7,318 nucleotides of DNA, taken from assembly GCA_009787435.1 (NCBI GenBank), contig WRFW01000151.1, positions 1 to 7,318 of the forward strand. The letters are read 5' to 3'. Origin of the DNA: Defluviitaleaceae bacterium (GTDB lineage Bacteria > Bacillota > Clostridia > Lachnospirales > UBA5962). The first letter of the stretch is position 1. Every line of letters begins with the position of its first letter. A model generated the notes under the pieces. That model ran no database searches and was not told the DNA's origin. It worked only from the letters and a program-made list of their open reading frames with translations. Shown here one piece after another: positions 1 through 4,824 of this stretch. Made by a program: the position numbers and the translations under genes.

Positions 1-273
1 TGTGGCTGCTGTGTTTATTCCAGAAACAGAATAGCCATCTCTAATTATTACACCACCGGCTAGAAAACCAACGCCAGAAACGACTTGTGCCGCAACTCTC
101 GTTGGGCTTGTGTCTCCCATTAAAACAGATAGTGTAACAAATATGCAAGCACCGAAGCTAACTAAGGCAGTGGTCCTTATTCCTGCTAGCTTTTGCTGCC
201 ATTGCCTTTCAACACCTATTATTATTCCCGCAATAATGCCTACTAAGCTATTTAATAAAAAAGTTGTGTCCAT
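1..273 (-). CDS. MgtC/SapB-family membrane protein, N-terminal part (runs off left edge)
   Basis: Reading the minus strand from ATG at 273-271 gives 91 codons without a stop to the window edge, so the C-terminal part is missing. Family hallmarks are visible in order: GVERQ at residues 20-24, KLAGIRTTALVSFGA at 28-42, and RVAAQVVSGVGFLAGGVIIR at 59-78, then the GINTAAT motif at 85-91. Hydrophobic helices lie at about 5-21, 33-52 and 63-77. MgtC/SapB proteins are inner-membrane proteins linked to magnesium limitation, acid stress and, in some pathogens, modulation of ATP synthase. In Bacillota many members have no tested role, so a specific substrate cannot be given. The start is supported by a GAGGG ribosome binding site about 8 nt upstream and by the promoter at 341-369. 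The gene is divergent from spoIIE. Family assignment is firm; exact function is open. Confidence 0.9.
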   Translation of the reverse strand, partial: MDTTFLLNSLVGIIAGIIIGVERQWQQKLAGIRTTALVSFGACIFVTLSVLMGDTSPTRVAAQVVSGVGFLAGGVIIRDGYSVSGINTAAT

Positions 274-340
274 TAGTTTTCCCTCATTTCTTTGTATTAA
301 AAGTTCTCTAAACTAGCAGTTAAATATAGCTTAGTAATTT

Positions 341-369
341 ATTATACACTTTTTTGAAAAAAATTTCAA
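341..369 (-). promoter_or_regulatory. Sigma-A-type promoter for the MgtC-family gene
   Basis: On the minus strand, TTGAAA (369-364) is followed by a 17-nt spacer and a consensus TATAAT (346-341). This lies about 70 bp upstream of the start codon at 273. The -35 element is also the left arm of a small palindrome, TTGAAA-TTTT-TTTCAA, extending into the spacer. That palindrome could be an operator or simply AT-rich coincidence. Confidence 0.8.
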
Positions 370-377
370 GCTAGCTA

Positions 378-540
378 ATAGAAATACTTTGGCGTTTTAA
401 TTTTTGGAATAAATTTTATGCGATTGGGCTAAGGTGAAGCATTGGTATAGAAATATAGCGGCAATTTAATTTTTGGAATAAATTTTATGCAATTGAGCCA
501 AAGTGAAGCGTTGGTATAGAAATACTTTGGCATTTTTAAA
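378..540. repeat. 69-bp tandem direct repeat, about 2.3 copies
   Basis: Copies start at 378, 447 and 516 (each ATAGAAATA...), giving a period of exactly 69 bp. The first two copies are full length and the third stops after about 25 bp. Between the full copies the TTTAATTTTTGGAATAAATT core is identical. The following 29 bp differ at five places, all transitions. GCCAAAGT at 497-504 is the perfect inverted complement of ACTTTGGC at 524-531, with a 19-nt loop, so copy 2 and the partial copy 3 can form a hairpin followed by ATTTTT. It encodes no sizeable ORF. It may be a non-coding interspersed repeat family, a structured RNA or a regulatory array. Confidence 0.8.
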
Positions 541-554
541 ATATTACAAAAAAA

Positions 555-582
555 TTGGTTCTATAATGCTATACTGTTTAAT
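555..582 (+). promoter_or_regulatory. Candidate spoIIE promoter
   Basis: Two overlapping readings are possible. One is an extended -10, TGCTATACT at 567-575, with no good -35. The other is TTGGTT at 555-560, a 16-nt spacer and TTTAAT at 577-582. A further TATAAT at 562-567 lacks a partner -35. Any of these gives a leader of roughly 80-100 nt before the spoIIE start. Which element is used cannot be decided from sequence alone. Confidence 0.4.
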
Positions 583-597
583 ACATACATAGAACAT

Positions 598-675
598 ATG
601 AACAGCATTTTTGCGGGCAAGTATTTTTATAGCATTGCTTGCACCATTAACAAAGGAGAAATTATTAAAAAATGA
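598..675 (+). CDS. Possible 25-codon leader ORF overlapping the spoIIE start
   Basis: ATG at 598-600 opens a reading frame that runs through the spoIIE ribosome binding site and stops at TGA 673-675, overlapping the spoIIE ATG (672-674) as ATGA. The peptide starts MNSIFAGKYFYSIAC and ends with two lysines. The ATGA overlap is the classic arrangement for translational coupling. It could offset the rather long 13-nt distance between AAAGGAG and the spoIIE ATG. Against it, no Shine-Dalgarno sequence precedes the ATG at 598, and a frame of this length arises by chance in AT-rich DNA. No homologue is recognised. Confidence 0.2.
   Translation: MNSIFAGKYFYSIACTINKGEIIKK
652..658 (+). promoter_or_regulatory. 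spoIIE ribosome binding site
   Basis: AAAGGAG lies 13 nt before ATG 672-674, longer than the usual 6-9 nt. No alternative start fits better: the in-frame codon at 666-668 is a TAA stop, which fixes ATG 672 as the most upstream possible start. Confidence 0.75.
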
Positions 676-2900
676 TAAAAGGCATAGGTAGTATAAGAAA
701 AAGAGTAATAGAGCCTAGTTTGATAACCTTTTCAGTTATAGGCTTTATTTTAGGAAGAGTCGTTATTTTTGGCTTTATAAACCCTTTGGCTATAGGCTTT
801 TTGGCAGTTTTTTTGCTTAAAAAGGAACTTTATCCGATAGCAATATTTACAACTATAGGGCTTTTAACTAGATTTGGCGGCATATATTTTATTATGTATC
901 TAGGAAGTGTTGGCATAATTATAGGGTTAAATATGCTGCTTTTAAGCATGAAAATAAAAGTTAGCAAAGTAGGAATCGGCATAGTTGCCGCTGTAGCTAC
1001 TATAATACCAGGTCTCTTAACTATTTATATGCTAGGCTTTTTCTATTTAGCCGTAACCATTTTAATGTCTCTCTTAGCTTTTTCGCTAGTGTTCCTTTTA
1101 GAAAATGGTATAAATATGCTATCATCTAAAAAAAGACAAATTGATAGTGAAGCTCTCTTGTCTCTATCTATAATATTTGCGGGAATCGCTGCAGGCGTTG
1201 CAGATATACATATCGGGCCTATATCTTTAAAATATTTTGTAAGCTCTTTAATAATTTTAGTCGCTAGTAAAAGCGGGGCAGCTTCAGGGGCAACTGCAGG
1301 TGTTATTTTAGGCTTTTTATTAAGTGTTACAGGTGTGGCAGGGCCTAGCTTCGTTGCAATATTAAGTGCCTCAGGCTTAGTTGCAGGGGCTATGCGTGAA
1401 ATGAAATTTAATATCGGTAAAATTTTAGGTTTTTTAATAGGCGGTCTTTTAATATCACTTTATACAGACTTAGAATTTTTAACATTTGAAGTTTTTTTAA
1501 GCATTTCTTTAAGTTTTATTTTGTTCGCATTTGCACCTAGCTTAGAAATAAGCTATGCAAAAGAACAGCCAAGTATACATGCAGAAAAATTAAAAAAGCA
1601 CTTACATATTCGCTTATCCGATTTTGCTTCAAGCTTTAAAAGTTTATCAAGCGTTATAGAGCCCTTAAATAAAAAGCAAACTTTAGACCAGCATGATACA
1701 TCAAAACTAATAAACGATGTTGCAAATAAAATATGTAAAGATTGCCCAAGTCGAGATAAATGCTGGGGTGTGGAATTTCATAACACATACCAAATGTTTT
1801 TCGCTTTGCTAGCTATAGCCGAAAAAGAGGGGCACGTTAAAGAAATACCCAAACATTTAAAACAATTTTGTGAACAGCCAAAACCTATGCTATATGTTTT
1901 AAATAATACTTTTGCTTCTTATAAAGAGCGTATAAATATTCAAAACAAACTTTCGGAAAATAGAGAAATGGTTCATTACAATTTAAATGCTTTTTCAGAA
2001 ATTATACAAAATTTGGCTGAAGATGTCTCTCAAAATTTTAAATTTCAAGAATGGGCAGAGCAAAAAATATTAAACGAACTAGATTTAGATGCAGTTGTCG
2101 TTGAAAATAAATTTGAAAAATTTGAAGCAATCATTTCCCCTAGAAATTTAATGAATTTAGAAAATGTAGAAGAAAAAGTGAGTAAAATATTAGGTCGCAA
2201 AATGATAAAAGATGATATTTTTAATTTGCGTGGTATGAAGTTAATAGAAAAGCCTAACTTGAGAATTCAAACAGGCTATTCACAAAAAACTAAAGAAGAT
2301 AGTGAAGAAAATGGAGATAGTTATTCTTTTATGCTAACCCGCGGTAATTATGCGATATCTATGCTTGCCGATGGAATGGGAAGCGGAAAAAAAGCAAAAG
2401 AAGAAAGCCTAAAAACTTTAGAGTTGTTAGAACAGTTTATAAAAGCAGGCTTTGATAAAGAAATAGCAATAAGAATGATAAACTCTGCATTAATGCAAAA
2501 TAGCGAAGAAGATATATTTGCAACTATAGATATTTGCCAAATCGATTTATATACAGGGCTAACTGAATTTATAAAACTAGGCAGTGCAACAACTTATATT
2601 ATTAGAGAAGATTCCGTATTTGCCATTAAAAATAAAGCTTTGCCTATAGGCATAATAAACGAGATAGATATTGAAATATCAAGAAAACGCCTTAAAGAGG
2701 GCGATAAAATATTAATGATGACAGACGGTGTAACAGAAAACGGCAATGCAGAGCGTGAAAAAGAAATTTTAGAACTTTTAGCACAATCCAAAGAACTAAA
2801 ACACCCAAAACAACTAGCAGATTTTATTATGAAAAATCTTTCAACTACCGAAGTGGAAGACGATATGACAATACTAGTTTCTATAGTTAAGCCTATATAA
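672..2900 (+). CDS. spoIIE: Stage II sporulation protein E, membrane-anchored PP2C-type phosphatase
   Basis: SpoIIE sits at the asymmetric septum of sporulating cells and dephosphorylates the anti-anti-sigma factor SpoIIAA, which frees sigma-F in the forespore; it also interacts with FtsZ. The 742-aa protein has the family layout. Roughly ten hydrophobic helices fill residues 15-290. The central regulatory region (about 310-530) carries the SpoIIE-typical cysteine cluster CKDCPSRDKCW at 355-365. The PP2C domain runs from about 530 to 742. Metal-binding acidic positions are present: NGDSY (D549), LADGMGSG (D567), MTDGVTENG (D685) and EDDMTILV (D730, D731). It is shorter than the 827-aa Bacillus subtilis protein but looks intact. 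It is expected to be switched on early in sporulation by Spo0A, though no clear 0A box is seen. It appears monocistronic, ending 28 bp from a convergent gene. Confidence 0.97.
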   Translation: MIKGIGSIRKRVIEPSLITFSVIGFILGRVVIFGFINPLAIGFLAVFLLKKELYPIAIFTTIGLLTRFGGIYFIMYLGSVGIIIGLNMLLLSMKIKVSKVGIGIVAAVATIIPGLLTIYMLGFFYLAVTILMSLLAFSLVFLLENGINMLSSKKRQIDSEALLSLSIIFAGIAAGVADIHIGPISLKYFVSSLIILVASKSGAASGATAGVILGFLLSVTGVAGPSFVAILSASGLVAGAMREMKFNIGKILGFLIGGLLISLYTDLEFLTFEVFLSISLSFILFAFAPSLEISYAKEQPSIHAEKLKKHLHIRLSDFASSFKSLSSVIEPLNKKQTLDQHDTSKLINDVANKICKDCPSRDKCWGVEFHNTYQMFFALLAIAEKEGHVKEIPKHLKQFCEQPKPMLYVLNNTFASYKERINIQNKLSENREMVHYNLNAFSEIIQNLAEDVSQNFKFQEWAEQKILNELDLDAVVVENKFEKFEAIISPRNLMNLENVEEKVSKILGRKMIKDDIFNLRGMKLIEKPNLRIQTGYSQKTKEDSEENGDSYSFMLTRGNYAISMLADGMGSGKKAKEESLKTLELLEQFIKAGFDKEIAIRMINSALMQNSEEDIFATIDICQIDLYTGLTEFIKLGSATTYIIREDSVFAIKNKALPIGIINEIDIEISRKRLKEGDKILMMTDGVTENGNAEREKEILELLAQSKELKHPKQLADFIMKNLSTTEVEDDMTILVSIVKPI

Positions 2901-2911
2901 TAAAAATGCTC

Positions 2912-2930
2912 AAATTTATCTTTTAAATTT
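2912..2930. terminator. Weak all-A/T inverted repeat between convergent genes
   Basis: AAATTTA (2912-2918) and TAAATTT (2924-2930) form a perfect 7-bp palindrome with a 5-nt loop just after the spoIIE stop. It overlaps the stop codon of the convergent YihY-family gene. The stem has no G-C pairs and no clean T-run follows, so it would be a poor intrinsic terminator. No better candidate exists in the 28-bp gap between the two stops. Confidence 0.25.
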
Positions 2931-3633
2931 ATCTCTTTCTTTCACTCAAAACGTTTAACACAGAGCCAAAAAGTAAAGTGTTACACATAAGATTTAACCA
3001 AATTAAAAGCACCATCACACCGCCTATAGAGCCATAGAGCAAAGTCATATTGCTAAAATTATTAATATAAATATTAAATCCAAAGCTTAATATTAACCAT
3101 GCAAATGTTACAAAAAAACAGCCAGGCAAAAGTTTTTTAATTTTCACCCTCGGTTTTATAGCTAAAATATTAATTATAAGCACTGTGAAAAAAATTATAA
3201 ATATGCCAAGCCCTCTAAATATTATAGAAAAAATAAGAGAGGCTACGAACAAAATAAAAAGCAGTAAGCTTATTCCGTAAATGCTGCTTTTTCTTCTCTC
3301 ACTTTCAAGGTAAAGAGAATTTATTCCGTTTATCATAGCAGAAAATCCTTTAGTAGCATTGTATAAAAGAATTAGCAAAGCTAATATAGAAAGCCCGTTA
3401 GCAGGGTTTAAGCTCTCTAAAATATTTATAATTTCAGCGGGCACATAATCACCTATTTGCATAGTCAGCTCATGAAAATCTAATTGCAAAAAGCTTAAAA
3501 TATTAAGTGCTATTAATAGAAAAGGGAATATAGAAAGCATAAGTTTAAAGCTCATATTGCCTGCTATTTGGGACAGGTTTTTATCTTTATAAATTTTGAT
3601 TATATCGTTATCTAATATTTTAAAAATTTTCAT
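2929..3633 (-). CDS. YihY/BrkB-family integral membrane protein
   Basis: The 234-aa protein has the YihY/virulence-factor-BrkB pattern, a family once mislabelled RNase BN. Visible blocks are SQIAGNMSFKLMLSIFPFLL (21-40), where the family has a conserved Ala-rich 'LSLFPLLL' helix, LYNATKGFSAMINGINSLY (90-108), and the closing signature YGSIGGVMVLLIWLNL (200-215). About six transmembrane helices are evident. At 234 residues it is shorter than many members (about 270-300), mostly at the termini. The conserved Glu of the final G-A-E-x-N motif is replaced (FGSVLN). Biochemical function of the family is unsettled. The start is the first in-frame ATG after an upstream stop at 3703-3705. It has only a weak AAAGAAA-like ribosome binding site. 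It lies 112 bp downstream of the CDF gene on the same strand and may be co-transcribed with it. Confidence 0.88.
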   Translation of the reverse strand: MKIFKILDNDIIKIYKDKNLSQIAGNMSFKLMLSIFPFLLIALNILSFLQLDFHELTMQIGDYVPAEIINILESLNPANGLSILALLILLYNATKGFSAMINGINSLYLESERRKSSIYGISLLLFILFVASLIFSIIFRGLGIFIIFFTVLIINILAIKPRVKIKKLLPGCFFVTFAWLILSFGFNIYINNFSNMTLLYGSIGGVMVLLIWLNLMCNTLLFGSVLNVLSERKR

Positions 3634-3671
3634 ATTGTTATTATGTGTAGTTTCTTTAGTTATTAATTTGG

Positions 3672-3717
3672 GAATTATCGTTTTTAATTCACCCCACTGC
3701 TTTTATAGTGAGCAGCT
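3672..3717 (-). promoter_or_regulatory. Paired inverted repeats in the leader of the YihY-family gene
   Basis: Within the 112-bp gap there are two neighbouring dyads: CTGCT (3697-3701) with AGCAG (3711-3715), 9-nt loop, and GAATTA (3672-3677) with TAATTC (3685-3690), 7-nt loop. A CACT/AGTG pair (3695-3698 with 3707-3710) overlaps the first dyad, so alternative foldings exist. On the minus strand no T-run follows, so this is not an intrinsic terminator for the CDF gene. It could be a leader RNA element or an operator. It matches no riboswitch I recognise. Confidence 0.25.
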
Positions 3718-3745
3718 ATAATTAAATGGTGTATAGATAATACTG

Positions 3746-4663
3746 TTAATCATGAATAGTCATCTCTTTATCACTTGTAAAGTTTATATTTATCCATTTT
3801 TCCAATGGCAGCTCATCTAAATAGGCTATTAATTCACGTCTTAGCTCATCTTGAATTAATATACTATCTAGCTTCTTGCCGCTTTTCACTATAAAATCAA
3901 CTTCCACTATTAGCTTTGCACCAACTTTGCCTAGCCTTAAAACTTTATCTGTAAACTCATATTTTTCTTTTAATTCTGAAAGCTTTTCTTTTATAAAAGT
4001 AAATGTTTCTGGCTCTGGGGCTGCGTGCATAAGTTCTCTTATACAACTTTTAATTGCTTTTATAGCGGTTTTGCTAAACATTAAAGTTATTAAAATCGTT
4101 AAAATAGGGTCTATATAAGCTGTGTATGCTTCTAAGGCAGTTCTCGATAAAAAGAAAGATATACTAAAACCGATTAAAATACCAAACCCAAGCAAAAGGC
4201 TAAATTTCCACTGGTCTATTTCAACTTCTGCTATAGCGGTTTTCCCTTTTTTAGCTAGCTTGCTTAAATATAAAAAGACTAATAAATTAAATATTACCGA
4301 AAAAGCACCATATAGCATACCGGAAGATATATCTACCAAGTGCCCGCCGCTAAGGATAACATCTATCGCTGTAGTTATATTAGTAACACAAATATACAAA
4401 ATTATTGCATATTGAACTATAGCTATAAAAGGTTCAAAAGTAGCTTTGCCAAAGGGATAGTTCCAATCATCTTTTTTCTTTATAAATTTCATAGCCGATA
4501 TTGAAAGATAAGTTAAGACTACCCCAATTAAATTAAAAATACCGTCAAATAAGATTACTTGCGAAGAAGTAAAAAAGCCGACCGTTAAGGCGATAATAGT
4601 AAAAATGATTGTACACGTTATAGATGTTAGTAAAATTTTTTTATTAATTTGTTCGGTTTGCAT
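3746..4663 (-). CDS. Divergent cation diffusion facilitator (CDF) family transporter
   Basis: The 305-aa protein has the CDF fold: six hydrophobic helices to about residue 205 and a cytoplasmic C-terminal domain (about 210-300). Family landmarks are ILFDGIFNLIGVVLTYLSI (37-55, TM2), YPFGKATFEPF (69-79), YIDPILTILITLMF (183-196, TM6) and ELMHAAPEPE (210-219). CDF proteins usually export Zn, Mn, Fe, Co or Cd by proton exchange. Here the transport-site ligands are altered: TM2 keeps D40, but the residue four later is N44 instead of Asp. In TM5, aligned on GILIG, the usual HxxxD falls on Q151 and S155, with D150 next door. The substrate may therefore differ from zinc, or the protein may be a non-canonical branch. 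A GAGGT ribosome binding site and a promoter precede it. Confidence 0.9.
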   Translation of the reverse strand: MQTEQINKKILLTSITCTIIFTIIALTVGFFTSSQVILFDGIFNLIGVVLTYLSISAMKFIKKKDDWNYPFGKATFEPFIAIVQYAIILYICVTNITTAIDVILSGGHLVDISSGMLYGAFSVIFNLLVFLYLSKLAKKGKTAIAEVEIDQWKFSLLLGFGILIGFSISFFLSRTALEAYTAYIDPILTILITLMFSKTAIKAIKSCIRELMHAAPEPETFTFIKEKLSELKEKYEFTDKVLRLGKVGAKLIVEVDFIVKSGKKLDSILIQDELRRELIAYLDELPLEKWININFTSDKEMTIHD

Positions 4664-4675
4664 TTAATTTTTTTT

Positions 4676-4680
4676 ACCTC
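4676..4680 (-). promoter_or_regulatory. Ribosome binding site of the CDF gene
   Basis: GAGGT on the minus strand lies 12 nt before ATG 4663-4661, separated by an A-rich stretch. The spacing is slightly long but supports this start. Confidence 0.65.
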
Positions 4681-4705
4681 ATATGTTCGTATTTTATAGA
4701 TACCC

Positions 4706-4734
4706 ATTATATCATATTTGATTTTTTTTTGCAA
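4706..4734 (-). promoter_or_regulatory. Sigma-A-type promoter for the CDF gene
   Basis: On the minus strand TTGCAA (4734-4729), a 17-nt A-rich spacer and a consensus TATAAT (4711-4706) lie about 43 bp upstream of the CDF start. This gives the CDF gene, and possibly the YihY-family gene after it, transcription independent of the fibre gene. Confidence 0.7.
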
Positions 4735-4781
4735 TAGTCAAGATGTTTGCAGCTTGCGTTCTTTATTAATATTTCACAAAT

Positions 4782-4819
4782 AAAAAAGGCAACGGCTTTT
4801 TTATAGAGAGCCGCTGCCT
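4782..4819 (-). terminator. Rho-independent terminator of the fibre gene
   Basis: On the minus strand, AGGCAGCGGCT (4819-4809) and AGCCGTTGCCT (4797-4787) form an 11-bp stem with one G-T wobble and an 11-nt loop. A run of Ts corresponding to 4786-4782 follows directly. It starts 5 bp after the fibre gene stop codon. The opposite strand also has TTTTTATT after the stem, so it could act in both directions. Confidence 0.93.
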
Positions 4820-4824
4820 AATTT

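Larger units (their letters stand above)
274..671. other. Divergent intergenic region between the MgtC-family gene and spoIIE
   Basis: About 400 bp separate two divergent genes. From left to right it holds the ribosome binding site and promoter of the minus-strand gene (to 369), a 69-bp tandem repeat (378-540), a candidate plus-strand promoter (555-582), a possible short leader ORF (598-675) and the spoIIE ribosome binding site (652-658). No tRNA, riboswitch or long ORF is recognisable. I could not find a convincing Spo0A box (consensus TGTCGAA) by eye. Confidence 0.8.

Noticed and set aside
110..316. 68-codon plus-strand frame over the MgtC-family gene
   Set aside because: It is antisense to a clearly recognised coding region and its own promoter region; no family resemblance.
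378..540. CRISPR-like or insertion-sequence end reading of the 69-bp repeat
   Set aside because: There are only 2.3 contiguous copies, no spacer/repeat alternation, no terminal inverted repeats with target duplication, and no transposase.
2594..2791. 65-codon minus-strand frame inside spoIIE
   Set aside because: It lies opposite the conserved PP2C catalytic region, which explains its conservation; no independent start signal.
3876..4415. Two plus-strand frames (3876-4118 and 4122-4415) antisense to the CDF gene
   Set aside because: They are shadows of the well-supported CDF coding frame.
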